A stretch of 64,000 nt of DNA, taken from the NCBI RefSeq assembly GCF_000014185.1, contig NC_008148.1, forward strand, positions 2,522,001 through 2,586,000, written 5' to 3'. Position numbers and translations under genes: made by a program. This DNA is from Rubrobacter xylanophilus DSM 9941 (GTDB lineage: Bacteria > Actinomycetota > Rubrobacteria > Rubrobacterales > Rubrobacteraceae). Positions 44,612 through 54,033 of the stretch are shown here, in pieces; within the stretch, counting starts at the first letter, position 1, and every line of letters starts with the position of its first letter. The notes under the pieces were generated by a model. That model was not told where the DNA came from and ran no database searches. It was given only the letters and a program-made list of their open reading frames with translations.

Positions 44612-47347
44612 ATGAAGAGGCTCAAGAACACCGACCCCGCGCACGACGTCCTCGGCTACGAGCGCCAGCCGCTCGACGCCATCTTCAACCCCGAGACCGT
44701 CGCCGTCGTCGGGGCCACCGAGCGCCCCGGGAGCGTGGGGCGGACGGTGATGTGGAACCTCATCTCCAACCCCTTCGGGGGTACCGTCTTCCCGGTGAAC
44801 CCCAAACGCGCCAACGTGCTCGGGATAAAGGCCTACCCCAGCATCGCCGAGGTGCCGGAGAGGGTGGACCTCGCGGTCATCGTCTCCCCCGCCCCCACCG
44901 TGCCCGGCGTGGTGCGCGAGTGCGTCGAGGCGGGGGTGCGGGGCGCGATCATCATCTCCGCCGGGTTCCGGGAGACCGGGCCCGAGGGCGAGGCGCTGGA
45001 GCGGCGCGTGCTGGAGGAGGCCCGCAGGGGACGGATGCGGATCATCGGGCCCAACTGCCTCGGCGTCATGAACCCCGGCACCGGCCTCAACGCCACCTTC
45101 GCCGCCGGCATGGCCCGCCCGGGCAGCGTGGCCTTCCTCAGCCAGAGCGGGGCGCTCATGACCGCCATCCTGGACATGAGCTTCCAGGAGAACGTGGGCT
45201 TCTCCTCCTTCGTGAGCGTCGGCTCCATGCTCGACGTGGGGTGGGGCGACCTCATCTACTACCTCGGCGGCGACCCGAAGACCAGGAGCATCGTGGTGTA
45301 CATGGAGTCGGTGGGCGACGCCCGCTCCTTCCTCTCGGCGGCCCGCGAGGTCGCCCTCACCAAGCCCATCATCGTCATAAAGGCGGGCAGGACCGAGCAG
45401 GCGGCCCGCGCCGCCGCCTCGCACACCGGCTCGCTCACCGGCTCCGACGAGGTGATAGACGCCGCCTTCCGGCGCAGCGGGGTGCTGCGGGTGGAGAGGA
45501 TCTCCGACCTCTTCAACATGGCCGAGGTGCTCTCCAAGCAGCCCCGGCCCAGGGGCCCCCGCCTCACGGTGGTCACCAACGCCGGCGGCCCCGGCGTGCT
45601 GGCCACCGACGCCCTGATCCGGAGCGGCGGGCACCTCGCTGAGCTCTCGCAGGAGACCCTCCAGAGCCTCGACGGCCTCCTCCCCGCCGCCTGGAGCCAC
45701 GGCAACCCCATAGACGTGCTCGGCGACGCCGACCCCGAGCGCTACGCCAGAACCCTCGAGGCGGCCGCCAGGGACCCGGAGAGCGACGGCATGCTCGTGA
45801 TCCTCACCCCCCAGGACATGACCGAGCCCACCGCCACCGCCGAGGCCCTGACCCCCTACGCGAGGGGCACCGGCAAGCCCGTCCTGGCCAGCTGGATGGG
45901 CGGCCAGCAGGTCGCGGCCGGGGTCTCCATCCTCAACGGGGCGGGCATCCCCACCTTCGACTACCCGGACACCGCGGCCCGGACGTTCACCAGCATGTGG
46001 CGCTACACCTACAACCTGCGCAGCATCTACGAGACGCCGGAGCTCGCCGCCGACGACGAGACCATAGACCGGGAGGCGGCCGCCGAAATCATCCGGGAGG
46101 CCCGCGAGGCGGGGCGCACGCTGCTCACCGAGTACGAGTCCAAGCGGCTCCTGGCCGCCTACGGCATCCCCACCGTGGAGACCCGGGTGGCCCGCAGCCC
46201 CGACGAGGCCGCAGCCCACGCCGCGAGGATCGGCTACCCGGTGGTCCTCAAGCTCCACTCAGAGACCATCACCCACAAGACCGACGTGGGCGGGGTGCGG
46301 CTGAACCTCCAGAACGAGGAGGAGGTGCGCCGGGCCTACCGGGAGATGGAGGCCTCGGTCGGCGAGGGCTTCGACGGCGCCACGGTGCAGCCCATGGTCA
46401 GCCTGGAGGGGTACGAGCTGATCATCGGCAGCAGCCCGGACCCGCAGTTCGGGCCGGTGGTGCTCTTCGGCTCCGGCGGGCAGCTGGTGGAGGTCTACCG
46501 CGACCGGGCCCTGGCGCTGCCGCCCCTCACCACCACCCTCGCCCGGCGCACCATGGAGCGCACCCGCATCTACGAGGCCCTCAAGGGGGTTCGGGGCAGG
46601 GCCCCCGTGGACCTCGGCGCGCTGGAGAAGCTCTTCGTCCGCTTCTCCCACCTGGTCGCGGAGCAGCCCTGGATCCGGGAGATGGACGTGAACCCGCTGC
46701 TGGCCTCCCCGGAGAGGCTCCTGGCCCTGGACGCCCGGGTGGTGCTCCACCCGCCGGAGACCCCCGAGAAGGAGCTTCCGCGCACCGCCATCAGGCCCTA
46801 CCCCAACCAGTACGTGTGGCGCGAGGAGCTGCCGGACGGCACCCGGATCACCATCCGGCCCATACGGCCGGAGGACGAGCCGCTGATGGTGAAGTTCCAC
46901 GAGTCGCTCTCGCCCGAGAGCGTCTACATGCGCTACTTCCACATGATGAATTTGCCCCAGCGCACCGCCCACGAGCGCCTCACCCGCATCTGCTTTATAG
47001 ACTACGCCCGCGAGATGGCGCTCGTGGCCGAGCGCCGGAACCCGGCCACCAAGGAGCGCGAGATCATGGGCGTCGCCCGCCTGAGCCGCCCCGCCGGCCT
47101 CTCCGAAGAGGCGGAGTTCTCGATGCTGATCAGCGACAAATACCAGCGCCGGGGGCTCGGCACCCTGATGCTCCGGCGGCTGCTGGAGGTGGGCCGGGCC
47201 GAGGGCATCCGCCGCGTCACCGCGGATATCCTGTTCGAGAACCGGCCCATGCAGAAGATCTGCCGCAAGCTGGGCTTCTCCCTCCGGCGCGACACGGAGG
47301 ATATGGTGATGAAGGCCGAGCTGGACCTCCTGCAGCCGGTCTCGTGA
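44612..47347 (+). CDS. PatZ-like acyl-CoA synthetase (NDP-forming) fused to a GNAT acetyltransferase
   Basis: 911 aa. Order: CoA-binding domain (about 20-140, [17 protein letters not shown]), ligase-CoA parts with [12 protein letters not shown] and [12 protein letters not shown], the region [14 protein letters not shown]-grasp (about 480-700, [28 protein letters not shown]), then GNAT (about 730-900, [17 protein letters not shown]). Enterobacterial PatZ acetylates AMP-forming acyl-CoA synthetases, so the gene at 26496 is a plausible target. The potentially phosphorylated His of true synthetases is retained in SHTGS; activity as a synthetase is open. ATG 44612 follows GGAAGAGG. Confidence 0.88.
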   Translation: MKRLKNTDPAHDVLGYERQPLDAIFNPETVAVVGATERPGSVGRTVMWNLISNPFGGTVFPVNPKRANVLGIKAYPSIAEVPERVDLAVIVSPAPTVPGVVRECVEAGVRGAIIISAGFRETGPEGEALERRVLEEARRGRMRIIGPNCLGVMNPGTGLNATFAAGMARPGSVAFLSQSGALMTAILDMSFQENVGFSSFVSVGSMLDVGWGDLIYYLGGDPKTRSIVVYMESVGDARSFLSAAREVALTKPIIVIKAGRTEQAARAAASHTGSLTGSDEVIDAAFRRSGVLRVERISDLFNMAEVLSKQPRPRGPRLTVVTNAGGPGVLATDALIRSGGHLAELSQETLQSLDGLLPAAWSHGNPIDVLGDADPERYARTLEAAARDPESDGMLVILTPQDMTEPTATAEALTPYARGTGKPVLASWMGGQQVAAGVSILNGAGIPTFDYPDTAARTFTSMWRYTYNLRSIYETPELAADDETIDREAAAEIIREAREAGRTLLTEYESKRLLAAYGIPTVETRVARSPDEAAAHAARIGYPVVLKLHSETITHKTDVGGVRLNLQNEEEVRRAYREMEASVGEGFDGATVQPMVSLEGYELIIGSSPDPQFGPVVLFGSGGQLVEVYRDRALALPPLTTTLARRTMERTRIYEALKGVRGRAPVDLGALEKLFVRFSHLVAEQPWIREMDVNPLLASPERLLALDARVVLHPPETPEKELPRTAIRPYPNQYVWREELPDGTRITIRPIRPEDEPLMVKFHESLSPESVYMRYFHMMNLPQRTAHERLTRICFIDYAREMALVAERRNPATKEREIMGVARLSRPAGLSEEAEFSMLISDKYQRRGLGTLMLRRLLEVGRAEGIRRVTADILFENRPMQKICRKLGFSLRRDTEDMVMKAELDLLQPVS

Positions 47348-47387
47348 GAGAGGCCGGCTCCTCCCTCAAGAAGGAGCCGGCCTCTCT
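47347..47387. terminator. Bidirectional terminator hairpin
   Basis: AGAGAGGCCGGCTCCT (47347-47362), 9-base loop, AGGAGCCGGCCTCTCT (47372-47387): a perfect 16-bp stem between two convergent genes. There is no T-run on either side, so it may stop transcription by stem strength alone. Confidence 0.65.
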
Positions 47388-47408
47388 GGCGCGCCCACCC
47401 GGCCTAGG

Positions 47409-47702
47409 CTACCACCAGATAAACCAGATCCAGATGTCGTCCCCGGCCTGCAGGACGTTCTGCTCCGCCCCCACCGAGATGGTCATGCTCTGGCTGACCG
47501 AGGCCGAGGCCGCGCTCCCGAAGTCCCCGGAGAAGGCCGTGGAGCTGCCGGTGTTGAACTGGCTCCCGCTCACAACCACCGCCTGGGAGGCCGCCTGGTC
47601 CTGGATCTGCACGTCGCCCGCAACGGCCGTCTGGGCCATGGCCGGCGCCGCAAAGGCCAGCATCATCGCCAGCATCGCCACTACGGCTACGGTCTTCCTC
47701 AA
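47409..47702 (-). CDS. Small secreted protein of the GDVQIQ type
   Basis: 97 aa from TTG 47702, which has GGAGG 7 bases upstream. Signal peptide 1-23 (VAVVAMLAMMLAFAAPAMA). The mature part is Gln/Ser/Ala/Gly-rich (GDVQIQDQAASQAVVVSGSQ, then LQAGDD) and ends with aromatic IWIWFIWW. It matches the N-terminal pattern of the LPVTG protein 3 kb away but has no sorting signal. Low complexity, regular Gln spacing and aromatic tail suggest self-assembly at the surface; that is speculation. Confidence 0.75.
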   Translation of the reverse strand: MRKTVAVVAMLAMMLAFAAPAMAQTAVAGDVQIQDQAASQAVVVSGSQFNTGSSTAFSGDFGSAASASVSQSMTISVGAEQNVLQAGDDIWIWFIWW

Positions 47703-47906
47703 CTTTCTGCCTCCTCAACGAAAAACCAACAGCAGACAAAACCCGAAAACGCAACTCCTCGCTACCCCGCACAACCTCCTTTCCGGATCACAGACCCGAA
47801 GATGAATCGAGTATGCCACCGCCAGACAAACCAAACATCGCTCAAACTACGTATTTTTCCCCAGCCCGGATCACCCGGATCGAAAACGATTGTCAATATC
47901 AGTAAT
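47703..47906. other. Divergent intergenic region
   Basis: No gene. It should carry the promoter of the secreted-protein gene on the minus strand, but no convincing -35/-10 pair was identified. Confidence 0.4.
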
Positions 47907-47945
47907 AAGAATAATTCTTGATTTTTTCCAGAACCGGCCTACAAT
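47907..47945 (+). promoter_or_regulatory. Promoter with overlapping palindrome upstream of the metal transporter
   Basis: -35 TTGATT (47918-47923), 16-base spacer, -10 TACAAT (47940-47945). The 13-base palindrome AAGAATAATTCTT (47907-47919) overlaps the -35, which is where a repressor would block polymerase. The gene encodes a VIT1/CCC1-type transporter, so a metal-responsive repressor (Fur or DtxR-like) is an obvious candidate; the palindrome is not a textbook box of either. Confidence 0.6.
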
Positions 47946-47994
47946 CTGGTTCGAGCGGGTTTGTTTTTCGGCGCTATCGGATGGAGGTGCGGGC

Positions 47995-48519
47995 TTGACG
48001 GCGTTTCTGGAGAGGCTTGGTTTTGGGGGCCGGGAGCTTACGGCCTCGGGGCACAGCAAGGAGTTTGTCCTGAGGGTGGTTCAGCCTGGTTTGATCGGGC
48101 TGATGGACGGCTCGGTCTCGACGCTGGCGCCGCTGTTCGCCACGGCGTTCGCCACGCGGGATGCCTGGGTGACCTTTCTGGTGGGGCTTGCGGCGGCGGT
48201 GGGCGCGGCGATCAGCATGGGCTTCTCGGAGGGGCTCTCCGACGACGGCACCCTGACCGGGCGGGGGCATCCCTTTATCCGGGGCGTCATCACCGGGGCG
48301 GCCACCTTCGTGGGCGGCATCCTGCACACCCTGCCCTTTCTCATCCCCCACGTCGGCCTCGCGATATACGTAGCCTTCGGGGTGGTGGGGGTGGAGCTTC
48401 TGGCCATCGCCTTCATCCGCTACCGCTACTTCAGCATGAGCTTCTGGATGAGCGTGGTGCAGGTCATCATCGGCGGCTCGCTGGTCTTCGCCGCCGGGGT
48501 GCTGATCGGGAGCGCCTAA
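47995..48519 (+). CDS. VIT1/CCC1-family iron/manganese transporter
   Basis: 174 aa from TTG 47995 (GGAGGT 6 bases upstream). About five membrane helices. GLMDGSVSTLAPLFATAFAT and the cytosolic SMGFSEGLSDDG segment match the start and the helix-2 region of the vacuolar-iron-transporter family, which moves Fe2+ or Mn2+ out of the cytoplasm. The Glu-rich metal-binding domain of plant VIT1 is absent. Its stop overlaps the lipB stop on the other strand. Confidence 0.75.
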   Translation: MTAFLERLGFGGRELTASGHSKEFVLRVVQPGLIGLMDGSVSTLAPLFATAFATRDAWVTFLVGLAAAVGAAISMGFSEGLSDDGTLTGRGHPFIRGVITGAATFVGGILHTLPFLIPHVGLAIYVAFGVVGVELLAIAFIRYRYFSMSFWMSVVQVIIGGSLVFAAGVLIGSA

Positions 48520-49181
48520 GAGCCGGGGTCCCCGAGGACCTCCCGGAAGCCAGAGACGATCTCCCGCTCCACCCCGGCGAGCGGGATCTCGCGCCCCAGC
48601 TCCCGCTCGAGGCTCGTCACCCCGTACTCGCGGATGCCGCAGGGGGTTATGCGGTCGAACCAGGAGAGGTCGGTGTTGACGTTCAGGGCGAAGCCGTGCG
48701 AGGCGATCCAGCCGGAGGAGAACTTCACCCCGATCGCGCAGATCTTGCTCCCGTTCACCCAGACGCCGGTGTAGCGCGGGTGCCGCCGGCCCTCGAGCCC
48801 GTAGCCTGCGAGCGCCCGGATCACCACCTCCTCCAGGTCCCTCAGGTAGCGGTGGGTGTCGCGCACCTTCAGGCGGATGATGGGATAGCCGACGAGCTGG
48901 CCCGGTCCGTGGAAGGTGGCGTCCCCGCCGCGGTCGCTCCAGAACACCTCGGCCCCCAGGGACCGCAGGTACTCCTCCCCCGCCCCCAGGTTCGAGGCGT
49001 CCCTCGCGGCCCGCCCCACCGTGTAGACCGGCGGGTGCTCCAGGAGCAGGAGGGTGTCCGGGATCTCGCCGCTCCTCCTCTTGCGCACCAGCTCCCGCTG
49101 CAGCTCCCACGCCTCCGCGTAGGGCGTGAGGCCCGGCAGGCGCCGGACATCGAGGGCCGCCCGCCGCTCCTCGAGCTCCAA
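48516..49181 (-). CDS. lipB: Octanoyl-[ACP]:protein N-octanoyltransferase
   Basis: 221 aa. Conserved blocks LEHPPVYTVGR, RGGDATFHGPGQLVGYP, and the catalytic Lys/Cys region IGVKFSSGWIASHGFALNVN with ITPCGI, which holds the catalytic Cys. It moves octanoate from ACP to lipoyl domains such as SucB. TTG 49181 lies 3 bases after the lipA stop and has GAGGGG 6 bases upstream. It is cotranscribed with lipA. Confidence 0.93.
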   Translation of the reverse strand: MELEERRAALDVRRLPGLTPYAEAWELQRELVRKRRSGEIPDTLLLLEHPPVYTVGRAARDASNLGAGEEYLRSLGAEVFWSDRGGDATFHGPGQLVGYPIIRLKVRDTHRYLRDLEEVVIRALAGYGLEGRRHPRYTGVWVNGSKICAIGVKFSSGWIASHGFALNVNTDLSWFDRITPCGIREYGVTSLERELGREIPLAGVEREIVSGFREVLGDPGS

Positions 49182-49183
49182 GG

Positions 49184-50209
49184 CTAGCCCCTCGCTCCCA
49201 GGGCGCCGCGGCGGGCGTCCTCGGTCTGCTCGTGGGCGTGGTAGGAGCTGCGCACCAGAGGGCCGCTCTCCACGTGAGAGAAGCCCATCTCCAGGCCCAG
49301 CTTCTTGTAGCGGGCAAACTCCTGCGGCGTGTAGTAGCGGGCCATCGGCAGGTGGTTCTCCGTCGGACGGAGGTACTGGCCGATGGTCAGGATGTCCACG
49401 CCGTGCTCCCGCAGGTCGCGCATCGTCCGCACTATCTCCTCCTCCACCTCCCCAAGGCCCACCATGAACCCGCTCTTGGTCAGGACGCCGGGGTCGAGCT
49501 CCTTGGCGTAGCGCAGCACCTCCAGCGACCTCCCGTACTTCGCCTGCGGCCGCACCGCCGGGTAGAGGCGCGGGACCGTCTCGATGTTGTGGTTGAAGGT
49601 GTCGGGGCGGGCGTCGATGACGGTCTTTATGGCGTCGCGGTCGCCCTTGAAGTCCGGCGTCAAGACCTCCACGGCGCAGCCCGGCACCTCCCTCCGGATG
49701 GCCCGGATGGTGGCAGCAAAGACCGAGGCCCCCCCGTCGGGCAGCTCGTCGCGGTTGACGCTCGTGATGACCGCGTGCCTGAGCCCCATCTTCTTCACCG
49801 CGTCGGCCACCCGGTAGGGCTCCTCCAAATCCAGCTCCTGCGGCCTGCCGGTGAGCACCGCGCAGAAGCCGCAGGAGCGGGTGCAGACGTTGCCCAGGAT
49901 CATGAAGGTCGCGGTGCGGTTGTTCCAGCACTCCCCGATGTTCGGGCAGCGGGCCTCCTCGCAGACGGTGTGCAGGCTGAGCCCGCGCATGGTCTCCTTT
50001 ATCTCCCGGTAGCCGGGCCCGTCCGGGACCCGCGCCTTGAGCCACCCCGGGCGACCGTGCCGACCCCGCTCCTGCCGGAAGGGCAGGTACTCGGTGGGCC
50101 TGCCGTCCGGCGGGGGGGCGACGGGCCTGTCCTCCCAGCGGTGGCGCACGGTGAAGGTCTTCGTCCCGTCCTCGAGAACCTTCAGCTCGATCTTTCTCCT
50201 GCGGACCAC
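49184..50209 (-). CDS. lipA: Lipoyl synthase
   Basis: 341 aa. Auxiliary cluster [13 protein letters not shown] (CX4CX5C), radical-SAM cluster CTRSCGFC (CX3CX2C), and the terminal Ser-containing VRSSYHA motif that ligates the auxiliary cluster. It inserts two sulfurs into protein-bound octanoate. GTG start with AGAGAGG upstream. It sits between lpd (93 bases) and lipB. Confidence 0.96.
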   Translation of the reverse strand: MVRRRKIELKVLEDGTKTFTVRHRWEDRPVAPPPDGRPTEYLPFRQERGRHGRPGWLKARVPDGPGYREIKETMRGLSLHTVCEEARCPNIGECWNNRTATFMILGNVCTRSCGFCAVLTGRPQELDLEEPYRVADAVKKMGLRHAVITSVNRDELPDGGASVFAATIRAIRREVPGCAVEVLTPDFKGDRDAIKTVIDARPDTFNHNIETVPRLYPAVRPQAKYGRSLEVLRYAKELDPGVLTKSGFMVGLGEVEEEIVRTMRDLREHGVDILTIGQYLRPTENHLPMARYYTPQEFARYKKLGLEMGFSHVESGPLVRSSYHAHEQTEDARRGALGARG

Positions 50210-50302
50210 GGTCCTCTCTTCTCCTGTTCTTCCGCTGTCACTGGCCCTTCCGACCGCGATGCCAAACCGGGGCGGCAGGCCCGCCTGTAACGGGCAACCC
50301 TT

Positions 50303-51718
50303 TCAGAAGTGGATCGCGTGCCCGTCCACGGCCATGGCGGCCTCGCCCACTATCTCCGCCAGGGAGGGGTGGGCGTGGACGGCCATCCCGATCTCCTCCG
50401 GGGTGCCCTCCACCAGCTTGGCGAAGACCCCCTCCGCGATCAGCTCGGTCACGTGCGGGCCTATGGCGTGCATCCCCAGGATCAGGTCGGTCTCCGCGTC
50501 GGCGACCACCTTGAGGAAGCCGTTGGGCTCCCCCTCGATGAGCGCCTTGCCGATGGCCCGGAAGGGGAACTTGCCCACCTTGATCTCGTACCCCTCCTCC
50601 CTGGCCTGCTCCTCGCTGAGCCCGAAGGAGGCTATCTCGGGCCGGCAGAAGGTGACCCGGGGGATGAGGTTCTGGTCCAGCGGCATCGGGTCCTTGCCCG
50701 CCATGTGCTCGACCGCCACGATCCCCTCGTGCCCGGCCGCGTGGGCGAGCCAGTAGCCCCCTATGACGTCGCCGGCGGCGTACACCCCCGGCTCGTCGGT
50801 GCGGTAGAACTCGTCCACCTGGATGATGCCCCGGTCGTCGGTCTTGACGGAGGTGGCCTCCAGGTTGAGCTCCTCCGTCACGGTCTTGCGGCCCACCGCC
50901 ACGAGCAGCTTCTCGGCCTCGAGCGTCTCCTCGCCGCCCTCGCCGGCGACCTTTATCTTCACCCCGTCGCCGCTCTTGTCCAGGCTCCCGGGGTCGGCCT
51001 TCGTCCCCGTGAGGCAGCGGATGCCCCGCCCCTCGAACTGCTTCTCGAGCTCGGCGGAGACCTCCGGGTCCTCCAGCGGGACGAGCCGGTCCAGGATCTC
51101 GACGATGGTCACCTCGGTGCCGAAGTCGTTGTACATGCTGGCGAACTCGACCCCCACCGCCCCGCTGCCGAGGATGATCACGCTTTCCGGGTAGCCGTCG
51201 TTCTCGGTGACCACGTCGTCGCTGGAGATGACCTTCTCGCCGTCGAACTCCAGCCCGGGCAGGGTGTTCACGGCGCTGCCGGTGGCGATGAGCACGTTCT
51301 CGGCCTCGAGCTCCTCGGTGCCGCCGTCATTGAGCTCGACCTTTATCCGCCTGGGCTGGATGAAGGAGCCGGTGCCGTTGTACACGGAGACCTTGTTCTT
51401 CTTCATCAGGCCGGCTACCCCGCGGCGGAGCTGGTTGACCACCTGGTCCCGCCTCTTGGCGGCCTGCCGGTAGTCGAACCGCACGTCCCCCACCTTTACG
51501 CCGAACTCCTCGCCGTTGCGGGCGTCGTGCAGCATGGCCGCCGTCTGCAGGAGCGCCTTGGTGGGGATGCAGCCGAGGTTCAGGCAGGTGCCCCCGAGGT
51601 GCCCCCCCTCGCGCCGCTCCACGAGGGCGACGCTCATCCCGAGCTGTGAGGCCCTGATGGCGGGGATGTACCCCGCGTTGCCGCCGCCGATGATGACCAG
51701 GTCGAACTTGTCAGCCAC
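50303..51718 (-). CDS. lpd: Dihydrolipoyl dehydrogenase
   Basis: 471 aa. FAD-binding VIIGGGNAGYIPAIRASQ, redox-active disulfide GGTCLNLGCIPTK, NAD-binding ILGSGAVGVEFAS, YAAGDVIGGYWLAH, and the C-terminal His-Glu pair HAHPSLAE. It is the E3 component that reoxidises lipoyl groups of the SucAB complex. GTG 51718 has AAAGGAG 6 bases upstream; TTG 51724 would be too close. Only 20 bases from mutM, so probably in one transcript with it. Confidence 0.96.
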   Translation of the reverse strand: MADKFDLVIIGGGNAGYIPAIRASQLGMSVALVERREGGHLGGTCLNLGCIPTKALLQTAAMLHDARNGEEFGVKVGDVRFDYRQAAKRRDQVVNQLRRGVAGLMKKNKVSVYNGTGSFIQPRRIKVELNDGGTEELEAENVLIATGSAVNTLPGLEFDGEKVISSDDVVTENDGYPESVIILGSGAVGVEFASMYNDFGTEVTIVEILDRLVPLEDPEVSAELEKQFEGRGIRCLTGTKADPGSLDKSGDGVKIKVAGEGGEETLEAEKLLVAVGRKTVTEELNLEATSVKTDDRGIIQVDEFYRTDEPGVYAAGDVIGGYWLAHAAGHEGIVAVEHMAGKDPMPLDQNLIPRVTFCRPEIASFGLSEEQAREEGYEIKVGKFPFRAIGKALIEGEPNGFLKVVADAETDLILGMHAIGPHVTELIAEGVFAKLVEGTPEEIGMAVHAHPSLAEIVGEAAMAVDGHAIHF

Positions 51719-51738
51719 CCGCAACTCCTTTCACGCGC

Positions 51739-52599
51739 TCACTCCAATTCTAACTGTACCCCATCCCCCGCGGAACCACCCCCGTCCTGGCACCGGGGGC
51801 AGTAGTGGGTCGGGCGCCCGCCGACCCTCTCGCGCACCACCTCTGCCCCGCAACGGGGGCACGGCCCGCCGTGGCGCTCGAAGACCCGCAGGTGGTTCTG
51901 GTGCTCCCCGGCCCGACCGAGCACGTCCCTGTAGAGCCTGACGGTGGTGCCCCGGTGCTCGATGCCGGCGGCGAGGTTGCTGCGGATGGCGGCGTAAAGC
52001 CTCTCCCACTCCTCTTCGGAGAGGGAGCTCGCCCTGCGCCGGGGGCTCAGCCGGGCGTCGTAGAGGATCTCGTCGGCGTAGATGTTGCCTATGCCGGAGA
52101 TGAGGCTCTGGTCGAGCAGGAGCGGCTTTATCTGCGCCCGGCGGGAGCCGAGCCTCTCTTTGAGGTAGCGCACCGTGAACTCCTCCGAGAAGGGCTCGGG
52201 CCCGAGCCCGGAGAGCCGCTCCGCGAGCTCTTTTTCGCCGAGGAGCCGGGCCCTGCTGAACCCGGTCTGGTCGCGCAGAAGGAGCCGCCGCCCGCCGTCG
52301 AGAGAGAGCACGAGCATGACGCTGTCCTCGGGCTCCTCCACCGGGGGGACGAGCAGGAGCTGGCCCCCGATCTTGAGCTGGAACACGAGCGCCTCCCCGG
52401 TGTCGAGCTCCACGACGAGGTGCTTGGCCCGCCTGCGGGCGCCGGTCACGCGCGCGCCGCCCAGCCGCCGGACGAACTCCTCCTGGGGCGGCTGCTCGAC
52501 GAGGGCGGGCTCTCGCACCTCCGCGCGCTCGATGCGCGAGCCGACCACCAGCCCGCGCAGGTCGTTCTTTATGGTCTCCACCTCGGGCAGCTCGGGCAT
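51739..52599 (-). CDS. mutM: Formamidopyrimidine-DNA glycosylase
   Basis: 286 aa. The mature N-terminus PELPEVETI gives catalytic P1 and E2; Lys in the ARRRAKHLVVEL loop; DNA-binding H2TH region QSLISGIGNIYADEILYDA; and a C-terminal zinc finger CPRCGAEVVRERVGGRPTHY followed by CPRCQ. It removes 8-oxoguanine and FapyG. ATG 52599 has GAGG 6 bases upstream. It follows the haem-oxygenase-like gene by 8 bases. Confidence 0.95.
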   Translation of the reverse strand: MPELPEVETIKNDLRGLVVGSRIERAEVREPALVEQPPQEEFVRRLGGARVTGARRRAKHLVVELDTGEALVFQLKIGGQLLLVPPVEEPEDSVMLVLSLDGGRRLLLRDQTGFSRARLLGEKELAERLSGLGPEPFSEEFTVRYLKERLGSRRAQIKPLLLDQSLISGIGNIYADEILYDARLSPRRRASSLSEEEWERLYAAIRSNLAAGIEHRGTTVRLYRDVLGRAGEHQNHLRVFERHGGPCPRCGAEVVRERVGGRPTHYCPRCQDGGGSAGDGVQLELE

Positions 52600-52607
52600 G
52601 GGAAACC

Positions 52608-53339
52608 TCAGCCGCGGGCGAGGCGCACCGACCCGCCCGGGAGCGGGACGGGCTCCCGGTAGACCGCGCGGTAGAGGCCGTCGAGCATCACCCGGCGGGC
52701 GTTGAGCGAGCGCAGGGCCCCCTCGCGAACCCTCCGCTGCCCCTCCTCGTCGGCCACGTAGGGCGCGGTGGCCTCCATCATGATCCGGGCGTGCTCCACG
52801 TCCATGGTCACGTGGCTTATGAAGATCTCCAGCGCCGCGTCGTCCAGCCCGGCCGCCCGCCTCAGCCCGTCGCAGAGCTTGGCGTAGATGGGCGGGACGG
52901 GCCACTCGCTCGCCGGACCCATCGCCCCGAGCCCGAGCCGGACGTCCGGGTGGCGGCACAGCTCGTAGTGGGTGGCGATGTACGCCTCTATCTCCGGCAG
53001 CGTCGGAGGGGCCTCCCACTCCTCCTCGCCGAGGCCCAGCGCCCGCAGAAAGCGCCGGTAGAGCGCCGGATGGGTCTCCTCCGGGTTGAGCTCGCCGTAC
53101 TCGTCGAAGAGGATGCTCGCGAGCGAAAGCTGCAGCCCCTCGTCCTCGCGGCAGTTGGAGATCAAAGCCGCAAGGTACAGCCGGCTCACCCGCACGTGGC
53201 GGTAGTACTGGATGGCAAACGTCCTCACCCCCTCCGCATCCGCCCCCTCCTCCCGGAAACGCTCCAGAAAAGGGTGCGTGAGCGTAGGGTGGGAGATCAC
53301 CTCCCGCTTCAGCCTCTCCAGATACTCGCGAGCCTCCAC
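52608..53339 (-). CDS. Haem-oxygenase-like diiron (iron-containing redox enzyme) family protein
   Basis: 243 aa, all-helical. Metal-ligand pattern of the HDO family: FDEYGELNPEETHPALYRRF (Glu and His) and a later HVTMDVEHARIM (Asp/Glu-x-x-His). Members include CADD and UndA, which oxidise fatty-acid or amino-acid substrates with O2; the substrate here is unknown. GTG 53339 has GGGAGG 8 bases upstream. First gene of a run with mutM and lpd. Confidence 0.75.
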   Translation of the reverse strand: MEAREYLERLKREVISHPTLTHPFLERFREEGADAEGVRTFAIQYYRHVRVSRLYLAALISNCREDEGLQLSLASILFDEYGELNPEETHPALYRRFLRALGLGEEEWEAPPTLPEIEAYIATHYELCRHPDVRLGLGAMGPASEWPVPPIYAKLCDGLRRAAGLDDAALEIFISHVTMDVEHARIMMEATAPYVADEEGQRRVREGALRSLNARRVMLDGLYRAVYREPVPLPGGSVRLARG

Positions 53340-53411
53340 CCGCCAAACCTCCCTCTTCTCTACGCCTCGCTAGAGAGTTTAACCCGCCCGAAAGAGAGCC
53401 TCCCGCAACGA

Positions 53412-53447
53412 ATCGATTTCATCGATTTCAGTGAAATATTGTATAAT
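53412..53447 (+). promoter_or_regulatory. Promoter/operator of the 53457 gene
   Basis: -10 TATAAT at 53442-53447, only 9 bases before the ATG. Two direct copies of ATCGATTTC (53412-53420, 53421-53429) and the palindrome TTTCAGTGAAA (53426-53436) lie where the -35 and spacer are. This points to a regulated, nearly leaderless promoter. Confidence 0.6.
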
Positions 53448-53456
53448 CTTCGTGTG

Positions 53457-53993
53457 ATGGACGAGAGCAGGGAGAGACGGCAGAGCTGGCTGAGCGTTCC
53501 GCGGCGGCGGGAGGAGGAGCGTCTCGACCCGCACGTCTACGAGCGCGGGGTCAACGGGCTCACGGTCGAGCAGGCAACGGAGCGGGCCTTCCCCAAGGTG
53601 ATGGGGATACTGGAGCGCAGCGGCGAGCGCTACTCCGAGTTTGAGCGGGAGCTGGTACGGCACACGATCCGGGCCTGTCTGATCTCGCAGGTCTCGCGGG
53701 CCAACCTCTACCGGATCGCCGGGATACTGGTCGCCGACCGGCGGGACGAGGGGGCCTACCGGGGGACTTCGCTCGCGCTGGCCTACGTGGAGGCCCTGCG
53801 GGAGGCGTTTCTGCGGGAGATCTCGCCCGGAGAGCGGGTGGAGACCCCGCTCGGGGCGGGCGAGGTGCGCTACGTCTCGGGGGACGGGGCCAACGCGGTC
53901 GTCCGGCTCGAGGGCGGGCGCGAGGTGTGGCTGCCCGCCGGCTCCCTCTCGCGGGGCGGCGCGTTGGGCAGGACGGAGCGCGCCGCCTCCTGA
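53457..53993 (+). CDS. Conserved-looking hypothetical protein with helical core and SH3/KOW-like tail
   Basis: 178 aa, not recognised. Residues 30-100 are helical (LTVEQATERAFPKVMGILER, RHTIRACLISQVSRANLYRI). Residues 125-165 read as a small beta domain (GERVETPLGAGEVRYVSGDG, then NAVVRLEGGREVWLP) like KOW or CarD-type modules. It is cytoplasmic. Strong promoter with operator-like repeats; ATG 53457 probably within a few bases of the transcription start. A nucleic-acid-related role is only a guess. Confidence 0.7.
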   Translation: MDESRERRQSWLSVPRRREEERLDPHVYERGVNGLTVEQATERAFPKVMGILERSGERYSEFERELVRHTIRACLISQVSRANLYRIAGILVADRRDEGAYRGTSLALAYVEALREAFLREISPGERVETPLGAGEVRYVSGDGANAVVRLEGGREVWLPAGSLSRGGALGRTERAAS

Positions 53994-54020
53994 GGGCTCG
54001 CCGCCGGGGCGAGGAGGGGA

Positions 54021-54026
54021 TAAACT
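54021..54026 (+). promoter_or_regulatory. -10 element of moaD
   Basis: TAAACT, 7 bases before the ATG. The GGAGGGG further upstream would be too far and outside the transcript, so moaD is probably leaderless. Confidence 0.5.
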
Positions 54027-54033
54027 CTCTCAC

